A stretch of 64,000 nucleotides of DNA from assembly GCF_000661955.1 (NCBI RefSeq), contig NZ_CP007597.1, positions 1-64,000 on the forward strand, written 5' to 3'. The notes beneath the pieces are model-generated. The model saw only the letters and a list, made by a program, of their open reading frames with translations, ran no database searches and was not told where the DNA came from. The position numbers and the translations under genes are program-made. Source of the stretch: Stenotrophomonas rhizophila (lineage in GTDB: Bacteria > Pseudomonadota > Gammaproteobacteria > Xanthomonadales > Xanthomonadaceae). Below, in pieces: positions 52,261 to 61,897 of this stretch (the stretch's first letter is position 1; every line of letters starts with the position of its first letter).

Positions 52261-55170
52261 GTGACCTACCACAAAGAAATGCAAATGAACTTGCGAACTA
52301 GATCTTCAAGGAGGATGGATTTCGAGGTCACCGCAAAGATGGTGCTTTCGGGAGCGTTACTTCAACTGGTAGCTCAATCTTCTTTCGTTCTTGGCAGTGG
52401 GCTATGGCTGGGCTTTTTCGATGAGTGCACCGTGCTCGCAACTATTTTGGTGACCTCTTTAACACTCATCACCATGACCTATGTGCTGGAACGGAATCCC
52501 GCGAAATACGTTCGGACTATAGTGAAGTCAGGTCGCATGGATCTCTTCCTTGCTATGGGGGTTGGAGCAGGAGTGACTCTGGTCATCGTTCCATACACTG
52601 GTTTAGAGAAGCTTCTCCTTCGTGTTGACCATACTCTGACCTCACTGATTCTGGTGATTCTAAGTGTGTCGATGGGAGCATCGCTTTTAAGAGGAGATCG
52701 AACCATTGGAGTTGTGGAGGCCCAAGAGGGCTTCGCATTTCTGTCCGATGAAGAGATTGAAGACGCGGATCTAGACCTGCTGAACAGTCGTGGTCTCGCC
52801 GACAAATTTGCATCAATCGTTGCAACAGAAAGCGCCAGAGGTGCGATCGTATTTGGTGTTGATGGACCATGGGGGATTGGAAAGAGCACATTTGTGAACT
52901 TTGCCCAGCGAACATGGGAAGCGAATGAGAGGGTGATCGTCTTCCGCTTCGAGCCGCTAAAGTATGCGGCGGAGAAAGACCTGGTTAGGTCATTTATTCA
53001 GGAGCTATCAGGTGAACTTCGTTCCAGGTTCTTCGCTCCGGAGCTTCGTCCATTGGCATCGAGGTACGCGCGTATTCTCAAGGCGGATCCTTCGATCTCA
53101 TTTCCAGGTTTGAAACTGTCGGTTGATCCCGACGGAAGTACAATCGACGAGATCGTTTCGGATGTCAGCCAGTCTCTTGAAAGGGTTGGGAAGCGGGTAA
53201 TCGTGGTGATCGACGACCTAGACAGGATTGATCACGAGACGGTAAAGCGCGTTCTATTCATGATCAGGCGATCAATGCCAGCGAGGAATGTGACGTACGT
53301 GCTCGTATACGATACAGAACGTCTTGTCTCCCGCTCGGGAAATGAAGAGACACGCGAGTACATGGAGAAGTTTGTCAACGCAAAGATCTCACTCTTTGTC
53401 GATCTTGAGGCATTGGGCAGTTTTCTTAGAGAAGGATGGAAAACATCGTTACCGCAGGGTCAGTCCCGACAGTCCACTAGAGTGTTTGGTCTGCAATCCA
53501 TCCTCTCCGAACTTGCAAGCATCTTGGAAGGGAGCTCTGGAGGGCAGTACGTTGGCCTGATGGGGAACATTAGAAAGATCAAGCGTCTAATCAATGCAAT
53601 GCTTTTAATGGAAATGGAGTTCGTTGAGCTCAATCAAACAGACTTTGACCGTCGTGATTTGGTGCATCTTCTGCTCCTCTATCTTATCTATCCGGGTATA
53701 TTTAGAGATATATACGCCAGTGAGGGTGAGAACAGGCTTGGAATGTTCTCTCTGCGGCCCGTGACGGGCCATGGAGGTCAGGGCTATGAGAACGATCCGG
53801 GCCTGGCGGTCTATTTGGATCGAATCGAGCCTGCGCAGCGATATCTTGTCGCGCAGCTATTTGAGGTGGGTGCGCGTGACCTTATTAATCAAAGGCCAAG
53901 TAGAGAGCAGATTAATACGCTTGCTTGCTTCAACTCCTTTGGTCGGCGCAATCTCTCTGCCTATCTTAGGCTCATCGTACGATCAGTTGTTCCGGATCCA
54001 TTGCAAACAGAAGCACTTTACGAGGGACTGCTCGCCAGAGCTCGATCTGGCGAGATCTTCAAGGAGGTGCTGGACGATACAGTCTTGAAGGAGAATAGCG
54101 GAGCTCACGCCAAGTTCTGGGGAGCGCTCGCGGCGTCGGCGAAGAGTTTTGATCAAGCCAAGTTAGTCGAGGCGATTTCTACCATTGTTCGGCTTTTGCC
54201 ATCCTATGAGTCCAAAATAATCACCGGCACTTCTCCGAGGTCATCGGCAGTCTACTCGCTCGCAATAATCATCAACTCCGCGTTTGGCGACATCATTCAA
54301 GGAGACGCGGCCGAGACGTCGAGAGCCGAGAGCATTAGGGCTCTGATCCTTGGTGAAGGTGAAGGTGAGGGATTATTTAGAGCCCTTGCGTCACCTGATC
54401 GCGGGATTCTTGGCATACATGACATGTTGCTATTCCGATTGCTCTGTTGTGCAGATCGAGGTAATCAACTTCGCAATATACATTTGGCACTGGTTCCGAG
54501 TCATTTGAGAAACCGCTTGCCTTCCATTCGCAATAGTGTAGTGGTGGAGGGCGTCCGTCAGCTCTCGCAGATTGCATTCGGTATCTTCAAGGCAAGATAC
54601 ATCGATCAAGGGCTGAACCTAATGGAGCCAGTGGCAGCTGACACGTCGGTTGATCCAGCGACGCAAGAGGTGGTGGTCGAAGACTCATTTGGTAAAGGGT
54701 TCATCGCCTACCAGCTGACGAACACCTTGGCTCCAACGGGGAGCGGGGTCGGGTGCGGCTATTTCGACGAGGCAGGTTCAGAAGATGACTGTGGCATCTC
54801 GCGGGTCATGAACGGTTACCTATTCGCAGGCTGCTTTGTGCCAACGAGTGAAGCGAACAGGTTGGCGTTTGCCGATTATTGCTTAGCGAACTTCTCTCGG
54901 GACTACTTCGATGATTCAGGACCGGGTCCCACGAGACAGTCCCTGGAACAGGGATTGGATCCTCAAGCTTTCAGGGATTTCTGGCGCGAATACGGTCATG
55001 AATACAGAGCTTCCGGGCTTGAGCTGCTTAATCGAAAGGTCGTTACTGCTAATTACTCGGCAACGTACCAATCCGATCTCTTGGGGGTTTGGGATGTCTT
55101 GGATAAGTGCGATCCTATCGAGTCGGCCGAGGACGAGTCTGCCCTCGGCCTAGACCTCCCCGCTGAATAG
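52261..55170 (+). CDS. Membrane-anchored KAP-family P-loop NTPase
   Basis: A 969-residue STAND-related P-loop NTPase. Residues about 25-150 contain four hydrophobic segments in two pairs (ending LILVILSVSMGASLL), the membrane insertion typical of KAP proteins. A Walker A motif GVDGPWGIGKSTFVNF lies at about 199-214 and a Walker B VIVVIDDLDRID at about 312-323, whose DDLDR is the KAP hallmark. The long C-terminal part (400-969) has no recognised domain. Relatives include PifA, which excludes phage T7, and the eukaryotic Kidins220 proteins. Codon use and base composition are unlike its neighbours, so it was acquired. The start is uncertain: GTG 52261 is the longest; ATGs at 52279, 52285 and 52315 are alternatives. 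Confidence 0.85.
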   Translation: MTYHKEMQMNLRTRSSRRMDFEVTAKMVLSGALLQLVAQSSFVLGSGLWLGFFDECTVLATILVTSLTLITMTYVLERNPAKYVRTIVKSGRMDLFLAMGVGAGVTLVIVPYTGLEKLLLRVDHTLTSLILVILSVSMGASLLRGDRTIGVVEAQEGFAFLSDEEIEDADLDLLNSRGLADKFASIVATESARGAIVFGVDGPWGIGKSTFVNFAQRTWEANERVIVFRFEPLKYAAEKDLVRSFIQELSGELRSRFFAPELRPLASRYARILKADPSISFPGLKLSVDPDGSTIDEIVSDVSQSLERVGKRVIVVIDDLDRIDHETVKRVLFMIRRSMPARNVTYVLVYDTERLVSRSGNEETREYMEKFVNAKISLFVDLEALGSFLREGWKTSLPQGQSRQSTRVFGLQSILSELASILEGSSGGQYVGLMGNIRKIKRLINAMLLMEMEFVELNQTDFDRRDLVHLLLLYLIYPGIFRDIYASEGENRLGMFSLRPVTGHGGQGYENDPGLAVYLDRIEPAQRYLVAQLFEVGARDLINQRPSREQINTLACFNSFGRRNLSAYLRLIVRSVVPDPLQTEALYEGLLARARSGEIFKEVLDDTVLKENSGAHAKFWGALAASAKSFDQAKLVEAISTIVRLLPSYESKIITGTSPRSSAVYSLAIIINSAFGDIIQGDAAETSRAESIRALILGEGEGEGLFRALASPDRGILGIHDMLLFRLLCCADRGNQLRNIHLALVPSHLRNRLPSIRNSVVVEGVRQLSQIAFGIFKARYIDQGLNLMEPVAADTSVDPATQEVVVEDSFGKGFIAYQLTNTLAPTGSGVGCGYFDEAGSEDDCGISRVMNGYLFAGCFVPTSEANRLAFADYCLANFSRDYFDDSGPGPTRQSLEQGLDPQAFRDFWREYGHEYRASGLELLNRKVVTANYSATYQSDLLGVWDVLDKCDPIESAEDESALGLDLPAE

Positions 55171-55210
55171 CAGCAATGAGACGTTTGGCGTTGGAGGCTA
55201 TGTTCAATAA

Positions 55211-55528
<318 letters not shown>

Positions 55529-55570
55529 AGGATGGGTCCGCACGTGATGCCACGCGCGGACCTGGCTGCC

Positions 55571-56272
55571 TCACCAATGCGCTGGCTTGTCGATGGGCTT
55601 CTTCCCGGTCTGGATCCGGTGAGGCAACTGGCAGCTCGCCAACTCTTCATCGTGGATATGGCTGCGCGCCCAATCCGCATTCGCTGACAGGGAGGACATC
55701 ATGTTGCGGTGGGCAACCGCACCTTCCTCGGGAGGCCGCCTTGGGGTGATCACTCCAAGGCGGATACCCGGAAAGTCCTCTCTGATGGCGCGTAGCACCG
55801 GTTCCACATCACTGTCGTTGGAACACACCACCAGCTGTGAGAATCGTCCTGATGCCGCATCGCGGTACATCGCCAGCGCAATGTTCACATCCGTCTGTTT
55901 TTCCTCGAGCTTCCAGACCCTCACCCTATCGGCTCGGTTGAAGGGCTGCCCATCGACATATCGCGGCATCTTCGTACCGCTGCGATCATGCGTGTGGGTT
56001 CCCATTGTCTTCTGGAAACGGGTTCCGTGACGTATTTCGTGCCCACGTAGAAAGCTGTCCTGCGCGATCGTGGACGCATTGCCGTGGGTAGAAAAGCGGG
56101 CGAGGCAAAACGCGCTGAAGTACCTGACCAACGTCAACTGTGACGACGGCGTCTGCTCATGCACCAGGCGTTCGAACAGCCTGACAATATCGATCCACTT
56201 GTAGGGCGTCCCGCGGATCCGACCATAGTAAAAGTTGTAGCCATCCACGTAGACGGCGGTGGTTTCAGTCAT
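55571..56272 (-). CDS. NYN-domain (PIN-like nuclease) protein
   Basis: A 233-residue LabA/DUF88-type NYN protein. Acidic residues of the PIN-like active site are visible in VYVDGYNFYYGRI (near residue 9), EKQTDVNIALAMYRDA (about 129-145) and VVCSNDSDVEPVL (about 154-166). NYN proteins are predicted RNases. The start at 56272 is preceded by GAAGGA at 8 nt; the GTG at 56278 is less likely. Base composition looks intermediate between the KAP segment and the core genes. It converges with the czcA fragment. The role is unknown; proximity to the KAP gene is suggestive only. Confidence 0.82.
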   Translation of the reverse strand: MTETTAVYVDGYNFYYGRIRGTPYKWIDIVRLFERLVHEQTPSSQLTLVRYFSAFCLARFSTHGNASTIAQDSFLRGHEIRHGTRFQKTMGTHTHDRSGTKMPRYVDGQPFNRADRVRVWKLEEKQTDVNIALAMYRDAASGRFSQLVVCSNDSDVEPVLRAIREDFPGIRLGVITPRRPPEEGAVAHRNMMSSLSANADWARSHIHDEELASCQLPHRIQTGKKPIDKPAHW

Positions 56273-56293
56273 GCGCACGTTCCTTCGGGCATG

Positions 56294-56319
56294 AAAAAAC
56301 CGCCTTTCGGCGGTTTTTT
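56294..56319. terminator. Bidirectional rho-independent terminator
   Basis: AAAAAACCGCC-TTTC-GGCGGTTTTTT is a perfect 11-bp-arm hairpin with A- and T-tracts, located between the NYN gene start and the 3' end of the glycosyltransferase gene, so on the minus strand it ends the glycosyltransferase transcript. Confidence 0.9.
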
Positions 56320-56447
56320 CGTCCCAGGCCGTTTAGCCAACTGAATGACGACGGCGAGGGCGGGGTCGTGGGGCCATTACAACAGTCTGTTGCCATGGCG
56401 GTCAAATGACGGGGTCACACCTTGAGGCCGCTTCATCCACTTGGCGT

Positions 56448-57665
56448 TTATCGATTTCCTGCCAGCCATTGCTGGATCAGATCGGCTGCTTTGGCCACGC
56501 CAGTTTCCATACCCATCGCCCTTCCCAGAGCAGCAGCCCGTTCACGCGTTCCGGCGTGTTCGACGAAGCCAATGGCCCGCGCCAGCGTGTTGGCATCCAA
56601 CCGCTTCGGCGACAACGCCGCCGGCGCCACGCCCAACGCCTGCAAGCGCGCCGCCCAGAAAAACTGGTCGGCCGCGAATGGCATCACCAGCGATGGCACC
56701 CCGGCCCGGCAGGCCGAATGCGTGGTGCCGCTGCCGCCGTGGTGGATCACCAGCGCGCAGCGCGGGAACAGCGCCTCGTGCGGGGTTGGCCCGATCACGA
56801 ACACGTGCGCGGGCAGGGGCATGCTGGGCAGCCCCGCCCAGCCAGGGAACAGCAGCACCCGGCGGGGCGCCAGTGCGCCCAGCAGCGCCGGCAGCACGCG
56901 GTCGCGATCAAAGCCGGTCATGCTGCCAAAGCCCAGGTACACCGGGGCGGGACCGGCATCGAGGAAGGCCTGCAGGTCCGGTGGCGGTTGCCACGGGCTG
57001 TCCGGCAGGCGCCACTGGCCGCAGATGCGATGGTTGGCGGGCCAGTCCGCCGGTTGCGGCAGCAGGCTGGGCGAGATGCCGTAGAGCATCGGCAGATCGC
57101 GCCAGAGGCTGCGTCGCGGTGGCATGCCCAGCGCGTGCCGGGCCTGGTTGATCGGCTGCCGGAAGGTGCGCCAGACCGCCTGGTTGACCAGCCCGTAGCT
57201 GAGCCGGTTCAGCGCACCGGGCAGGGGCAGCCGGGGCAGGAACGGGGACGGGAAGGCGGCGGTGGGCGTCAGCGGGATCATGCCCAGCCCGATCGCGGGC
57301 AGGCCATGCCGCTCGGCCACGGTCATGCCCACGAAGGCGGCCAACCCACCGGTCAGCACCGCATCGCACCCGGCGGCGGCCGCATCGGCCTGCCGGGTCC
57401 ACGCCGGCACGTGCCGGCGCGCCATCCGGGCCAGTCCGCGCGAGGCGGCCAGCGTGTTGTTGCCGCGCGACACCAGCGCCACCACCTCGTCGTGGATGTC
57501 GCCCTCCAGCGCGGCGTGCGGCACGCCCAAGGCGCGCGCGCTGCCCAGGGTGCCGCCCTCGGCCAGCAGCATCACCTCGTGTCCGGCGGCCATCAGGCCG
57601 TGGCAGAGCATGACCAGCGGGCGGGTGTCGCCTTCGGTGCCGTAGGTAAGTGCCAGCAGCCGCAT
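56448..57665 (-). CDS. GT1-family UDP-glycosyltransferase
   Basis: A 405-residue GT-B enzyme of the MGT/sterol-glucosyltransferase type. The N-terminal domain starts MRLLALTYGTEGDTRPLVML with the GDTRP loop. The C-terminal donor-binding motif is HHGGSGTTHSACRAGVPSLV followed by MPFAADQFFWAARL. Related enzymes glycosylate small hydrophobic acceptors such as sterols or macrolides. The acceptor and donor are not predictable, and the gene stands alone. Confidence 0.87.
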   Translation of the reverse strand: MRLLALTYGTEGDTRPLVMLCHGLMAAGHEVMLLAEGGTLGSARALGVPHAALEGDIHDEVVALVSRGNNTLAASRGLARMARRHVPAWTRQADAAAAGCDAVLTGGLAAFVGMTVAERHGLPAIGLGMIPLTPTAAFPSPFLPRLPLPGALNRLSYGLVNQAVWRTFRQPINQARHALGMPPRRSLWRDLPMLYGISPSLLPQPADWPANHRICGQWRLPDSPWQPPPDLQAFLDAGPAPVYLGFGSMTGFDRDRVLPALLGALAPRRVLLFPGWAGLPSMPLPAHVFVIGPTPHEALFPRCALVIHHGGSGTTHSACRAGVPSLVMPFAADQFFWAARLQALGVAPAALSPKRLDANTLARAIGFVEHAGTRERAAALGRAMGMETGVAKAADLIQQWLAGNR

Positions 57666-57968
57666 CGAGGGGTCCAGGGGAAAAGGGCGGCCAGTATCGC
57701 CGTCGCCCTCGGGTGGCTATGCGAACATCGCGGATCGGGCCGGCACCGGGGGCGCCATGCCCCTGTGGACAACTTGCGCCAGCCCACGGCCTGCGGCATA
57801 ATGCGCGGCTCGCTGTGTCCAGAAAGCTTTGGATCGGCGGCCGGGAACACGTCATCCGGCCTGCCCTCGACAGCGTAACCCTTTGATTCTCATGACGTGT
57901 GGCGGGAAACCGTCGAGGCCGCCGTCGCCCGGGCTATGGGCTGACAACTACTTTCATCGAGGTGCGCA
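57666..57968. other. rpmB upstream region
   Basis: These 303 bp hold no gene. They include the rpmB promoter (57774-57802) and an untranslated leader of about 160 nt with several GC-rich potential hairpins. No known ribosomal-protein autoregulatory motif was recognised. Confidence 0.5.
57774..57802 (+). promoter_or_regulatory. Sigma-70 promoter for rpmB-rpmG
   Basis: TTGCGC (57774-57779) and CATAAT (57797-57802) with an exact 17-bp spacer; five of six bases match the -10 consensus. It points at rpmB. Confidence 0.65.
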
Positions 57969-58205
57969 ATGTCCCGCGTATGCCAAGTTTCCGGCAAGCG
58001 AGTGCAGACGGGTAACAACGTCTCGCACGCCAACAACAAGACCCGTCGTCGTTTCCTGCCCAACCTGCACGAGCGCCGCTTCTGGGTTGCCAGCGAAAAC
58101 CGCTGGGTCAAGCTTCGTGTTTCCGCGCATGCCCTGCGCACCATCGACAAGAACGGTATCGACTCCGTTCTGGCTGAGCTGCGTTCGCGCGGCGAAAAGG
58201 TCTGA
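57969..58205 (+). CDS. rpmB: 50S ribosomal protein L28
   Basis: A 78-residue ribosomal protein with the family start [20 protein letters not shown] and [14 protein letters not shown]. Length is typical. GAGGTGC precedes the start. It lies 13 bp upstream of rpmG, the usual pairing. Confidence 0.97.
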   Translation: MSRVCQVSGKRVQTGNNVSHANNKTRRRFLPNLHERRFWVASENRWVKLRVSAHALRTIDKNGIDSVLAELRSRGEKV

Positions 58206-58218
58206 GGAGTAAACGATC

Positions 58219-58383
58219 ATGGCAGGCAAGCGCGATAAGATCCGTCTGATTTCGACGGCCAACACTGGCCACTTCTACACGACGGACAAGAACAAGAAGA
58301 ACACCCCCGGGAAGATGGAATTCCTGAAGTACGATCCGGTCGTGCGCAAGCACGTCCTGTACAAGGAAGGCAAGATCAAGTAA
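58219..58383 (+). CDS. rpmG: 50S ribosomal protein L33
   Basis: A 54-residue ribosomal protein: [20 protein letters not shown], then [20 protein letters not shown] and a basic tail ending KEGKIK. It is the cysteine-free form lacking a zinc ribbon. GGAG precedes the start at good spacing. Strong terminator 29 bp downstream. Confidence 0.97.
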   Translation: MAGKRDKIRLISTANTGHFYTTDKNKKNTPGKMEFLKYDPVVRKHVLYKEGKIK

Positions 58384-58411
58384 TCCGCAAGGGTACTTGA
58401 GCTTCCCCAAG

Positions 58412-58443
58412 AAAAAACCCGCCCTCGTGGCGGGTTTTTTTTT
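58412..58443 (+). terminator. Rho-independent terminator after rpmG
   Basis: AAAAAACCCGCC-CTCGT-GGCGGGTTTTTTTTT: a 6-bp GC stem extended by A/T pairing, with nine T residues, a strong intrinsic terminator. Confidence 0.95.
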
Positions 58444-58501
58444 GGTTCTTTCTCTCGTCCGCTTGGCGAGCACCAAGCGCGCTGTGCACCTTTTCAGGCG
58501 C

Positions 58502-58771
58502 GGCCTGTGGGTGGGTTGGGCGCTGGCCCCCCAGACCCTTTCCGGCGAATGTCCCCCGGCGTCGGCCTGCGGCCGCCCCCTCCTCCTTTATTTCGCCTCC
58601 AAGGGCATGGGGGGCCAGCGCCCAACCCACCCACAGGCCCCGGAAAAGCCGGGCGTCCCCTTGCTTACCGCACGCCGAGCCCCGCAGCGGCCGGTAGGCT
58701 TCTGGGCAAAATAAAGGAGGAGGCCGCCACGCGGCCGGGGGACATTTGCACCAGGGGCCTACCGGCCGTTG
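58502..58771. repeat. Interlocked set of three long inverted repeats
   Basis: Arm A (58502-58533) has a perfect 32-bp complement at 58608-58639. Arm B (ATGTCCCCCGGC... with TCCTCCTTTATTT, about 58548-58595) is matched by its complement at about 58708-58747. Arm C (GCCCCGCAGCGGCCGGTAGG, from about 58679) is matched at about 58756-58777. The order is A B A' C B' C', so the pairs interlock. The region lies between rpmG and cls and has no convincing gene; long open frames across it are repeats. Confidence 0.85.
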
Positions 58772-58962
58772 CGGGGCCCTCACGCGCGCGACAGACCCCA
58801 TCGGAGACGCCACCCGATCCAAACCGGCGCCCTCACAACCCGACCACGCACGTTGCACCCTGCGTAACCTGCTACGTCCCTCGAAACGAGGCGCTCCTCT
58901 CCATTGGGAGAAGCATCTTTTTCGATGGCAGGCTCTATGGGTCTCCTGACGAACTCACGAGG

Positions 58963-58984
58963 AGCCGGCCGGCGGCCGGCACTA
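58963..58984. repeat. SMAG-like palindrome upstream of cls
   Basis: GCCGGCC-GGC-GGCCGGC followed by ACTAC; same GCCGGCC arm type as those at 33972-34095. The rest of the 58784-59041 stretch shows no other feature. Confidence 0.65.
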
Positions 58985-59041
58985 CCGGGTGCATGCACCG
59001 GCCATGTCAGAATGCCGGCCTACCTCCCGACGGGCGACGCG

Positions 59042-60460
59042 ATGCTGTTCGAGTGGCTGCTGGGTTCGTGGTTGTTGATGCTGGATTGGCTGATCCGGCT
59101 GGCCGCGCTGTTGTGGATTCCCAGCCGCACCACGCCCGGTGCCGCGCGCAGCTGGCTGCTGCTGGTTGGCTTCGTGCCGCTGCTCGGCTTGCCGCTGTAC
59201 CTGCTGTTCGGCCATCCGTGGCTGTCGCGCCAGCGCGTGCAGCGCCAGGCCGAAGCCTCGCAGGTGATCCGCGAGGAACAGGCGTTGCAGCCGCCGCTGC
59301 GCTGGACGCCGGAGCCCGACACCGCCACGGCCGAGATCGTGCCGTTGATCGAACGCCAGGGCGACTTCATGCCCATCCATGGCAACGCCGTGGAGCTGCT
59401 CGTGGACTACGACGCCTCGCTGCAGGCGCTGATCGCCGACATCGACCAGGCGCGTGAGCGCGTGCACCTGCTGTACTACCTGATGTTCGACGACGCGGTA
59501 GGCGAGGCCATCGTGCAGGCGTTGCAGCGTGCCGCCGCGCGCGGCGTGCATTGCCGCCTGCTGCTGGATGCGGTGGGCGCCAAGCGCGGGCTGCGCCATT
59601 ACCGGCACCGGCTGCAGGCGCTGGGCGTGGACGTCCGCGCGATGCTGCCCGGCGGCCTGCGCTGGCGCCGCAGCGGGCGCATGGACCTGCGCAACCACCG
59701 CAAGATCGCGGTGATCGACAACCGGGTGGGCTACATCGGCTCGCAGAACCTGGCGCAGCCCGAGTTCGTGCCGGGCTTTCCCAACAGGGAACTGGTAGCG
59801 CGCGTACGCGGCCCGGGCGTGGCGCACCTGGAAGCGGTGTTCGCCAGCGACTGGTACATGGAAACCGGGCAGCGCCTGGATGTGCTCACCGCCGTGCCGG
59901 TGTGCTCGGCCGACGTGGCCACCCAGCTGCTGCCCAGCGGCCCGGCGTATCCCTTCAGCAACGCACGCGATGCGGTCAACGCGCTGATCCATCTGGCGCG
60001 TCGCCGCATCGTGCTGGTCACCCCGTACTTCGTGCCCGACGAGGCCACCCTCAGCGCACTGCGCATCGCCGCGCTGTCGGGCGTGCAGGTGCAGCTGATC
60101 CTGTCGGCCAGCAGCAACCAGCGGCTCACCGCCTGGGCGCAGGAGGCCTACTACGACGAACTACTGCGCAGCGGCGTGCGGATCGCGCTGTACGAGCCCT
60201 GCTTCCTGCACGCCAAGCACCTCACCGTGGACGAGGACATCGCGCTGGTCGGGTCGATCAACCTGGACATCCGCTCGTTCGCGCTCAACGCGGAAATCGG
60301 CATGCTCTGCTATGACCGCGGCATCGTCGCCCAGCTGCTGCATATCGAGAACGACTACCTGTTGCAGTCGCGCCAGCTGGAGCTGAAAAGCTGGCGCAAG
60401 CGCCCGACCTGGCGGCGCAGCCGCGAAGGCATCGCGCGGCTGGCCGATGCACTGATGTAG
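59042..60460 (+). CDS. cls: Cardiolipin synthase
   Basis: A 472-residue phospholipase-D-superfamily enzyme that makes cardiolipin at the inner membrane. Two N-terminal hydrophobic helices (about 5-50) precede two HKD motifs: NHRKIAVIDNRVGYIGSQN (about 219-237) and HAKHLTVDEDIALVGSINLD (about 388-407). Length and order match the ClsA type. ATG at 59042 was used; the in-frame extension to 58904 runs through a SMAG-like repeat and is not credible. Confidence 0.92.
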   Translation: MLFEWLLGSWLLMLDWLIRLAALLWIPSRTTPGAARSWLLLVGFVPLLGLPLYLLFGHPWLSRQRVQRQAEASQVIREEQALQPPLRWTPEPDTATAEIVPLIERQGDFMPIHGNAVELLVDYDASLQALIADIDQARERVHLLYYLMFDDAVGEAIVQALQRAAARGVHCRLLLDAVGAKRGLRHYRHRLQALGVDVRAMLPGGLRWRRSGRMDLRNHRKIAVIDNRVGYIGSQNLAQPEFVPGFPNRELVARVRGPGVAHLEAVFASDWYMETGQRLDVLTAVPVCSADVATQLLPSGPAYPFSNARDAVNALIHLARRRIVLVTPYFVPDEATLSALRIAALSGVQVQLILSASSNQRLTAWAQEAYYDELLRSGVRIALYEPCFLHAKHLTVDEDIALVGSINLDIRSFALNAEIGMLCYDRGIVAQLLHIENDYLLQSRQLELKSWRKRPTWRRSREGIARLADALM

Positions 60461-60514
60461 CGCTGCGGCGATGGCCCACACGGGGCCACCGCGCGCATCG
60501 CCTACAATCGGGGC

Positions 60515-61897
60515 ATGACGGCAACCCAATCCCCTCGCCAGTGTGACCTGGCCATCGTCGGCGGCGGTGCGGCGGGCGTGCTGGTGGCGCTGCATGCGCT
60601 GCGCACGGCCACTGCTGCGCTGCATGTCACTTTGTTCGAGCCGGCCTCGGCGCTGGCCCAGGGCATCGCCTACGCCACGCCGTGGCCCGAGCACCTGCTC
60701 AACGTGCCGGCCGGCAAGATGAGCGCGTTGCCCGATGCGCCCGATGATTTCCTGGACTACCTGCTGCAGGTGGACGCGTTCCCCGGCCTGCCGCGCGATG
60801 CGGTAGCCGCCGAATACGCCCCGCGCCGCTGCTACGCCGCCTACCTGCAGGCACGCCTGGAGCAGGCGAAGGCCAGCAGCCCCGCGCAGTTCAACGTGGT
60901 GCATGATGCGGTTACCGCGTTGCAGCCCGGCACCGCCACGCAGCAGCTGACGCTGGCCGGTGGCGACACCTGGCAGGCACGCCAGGTGGTGCTGGCCTGC
61001 GGCAACAGCATGCGCCCGCTGCCGGTCACCGGCGCCGACGCGCTGCCTCCGGGCAAGGTGGTCGATGCGTGGGACTACGACGGCGTGCGGCTGCTGGCCG
61101 GCGACGGCGATCTGGCCATCATCGGCTCCGGCCTGAGCATGGCCGACAGCGTGGTGGCGCTGGCCAATGCCGGGCACCGCGGGCGCATCCACGTGCTGTC
61201 GCGGCATGCACTGCTGCCGCTGCCGCACGCGCACGGCGGCGCGGCTGGTTTCGATCCGCAAGCGCTGCCGGGTCTGCCAGTGCGGCAGGCGCTGCGTACG
61301 CTGCGCGGCCACGCCCGTGACGCCGTTGCGCAGGGCCTGCCGTGGCAGAGCGTGATGGATCGCATCCGCCCGCTGGGCCAGGCACTGTGGCGGGGTCTGG
61401 AGGCCGCCGACCAGCGTCGCTTCCTGCGCCACGTGGTGCGGTACTGGGACGTGCACCGCCACCGCATCGCCGAAAGTGTCGAGGCGCAATTGGCCGCGCT
61501 GGAACAGTCGGGCCAGCTGCAGCGCCACCGCGCCCGGCTCGATACCGTGCTGGTGCTCGACGGCACTCTGCAGGTGCATGCGCACGGCGCCGACGGTGGC
61601 CTGCCCCCGCTGCGCGTGGGCGCGCTGATCAATGCCACCGGCGTGGAAACCCGCGCCACCGCCATGCGCAACCCGCTGGTGCAGCAGTTGCTGGCCGACG
61701 GCCACGCCCGGCCAGGCCCGCACGGCCTGGGGCTGGATACCTCGGTGGCGCATGCCGAACTTCTCGCGGCCAACGGCCAGCCGCATCCGGGCGTGCAGGT
61801 GGTGGGCAGCCTGCGCATCGGCACGCTGTGGGAAAGCCTGGCCATTCCGGAGCTGCGGGTGCAGGCGCAGCAGGCCGCGGCGCGCGCGCTGGGCTGA
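60515..61897 (+). CDS. FAD/NAD(P)-binding oxidoreductase-like protein
   Basis: A 460-residue flavoprotein-like protein. The N-terminal Rossmann motif is LAIVGGGAAGVLVALHALR, a second dinucleotide motif is AIIGSGLSMADSVVALANAG (about 204-223), and a GATG-like motif is LINATGVETR. This two-motif layout with the LNVPAGKMSALPD segment matches the FAD-NAD(P)-binding family (YdhS-like) of unknown reaction. No cofactor partner gene is adjacent. The ATG at 60515 is 54 bp after cls, so the two may be one transcript. Confidence 0.8.
   Translation: MTATQSPRQCDLAIVGGGAAGVLVALHALRTATAALHVTLFEPASALAQGIAYATPWPEHLLNVPAGKMSALPDAPDDFLDYLLQVDAFPGLPRDAVAAEYAPRRCYAAYLQARLEQAKASSPAQFNVVHDAVTALQPGTATQQLTLAGGDTWQARQVVLACGNSMRPLPVTGADALPPGKVVDAWDYDGVRLLAGDGDLAIIGSGLSMADSVVALANAGHRGRIHVLSRHALLPLPHAHGGAAGFDPQALPGLPVRQALRTLRGHARDAVAQGLPWQSVMDRIRPLGQALWRGLEAADQRRFLRHVVRYWDVHRHRIAESVEAQLAALEQSGQLQRHRARLDTVLVLDGTLQVHAHGADGGLPPLRVGALINATGVETRATAMRNPLVQQLLADGHARPGPHGLGLDTSVAHAELLAANGQPHPGVQVVGSLRIGTLWESLAIPELRVQAQQAAARALG

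Noticed and set aside
58507..59457. 316-codon open frame through the rpmG-cls spacer
   Set aside because: It translates long inverted repeats and then the out-of-frame start of cls; no independent protein signal.
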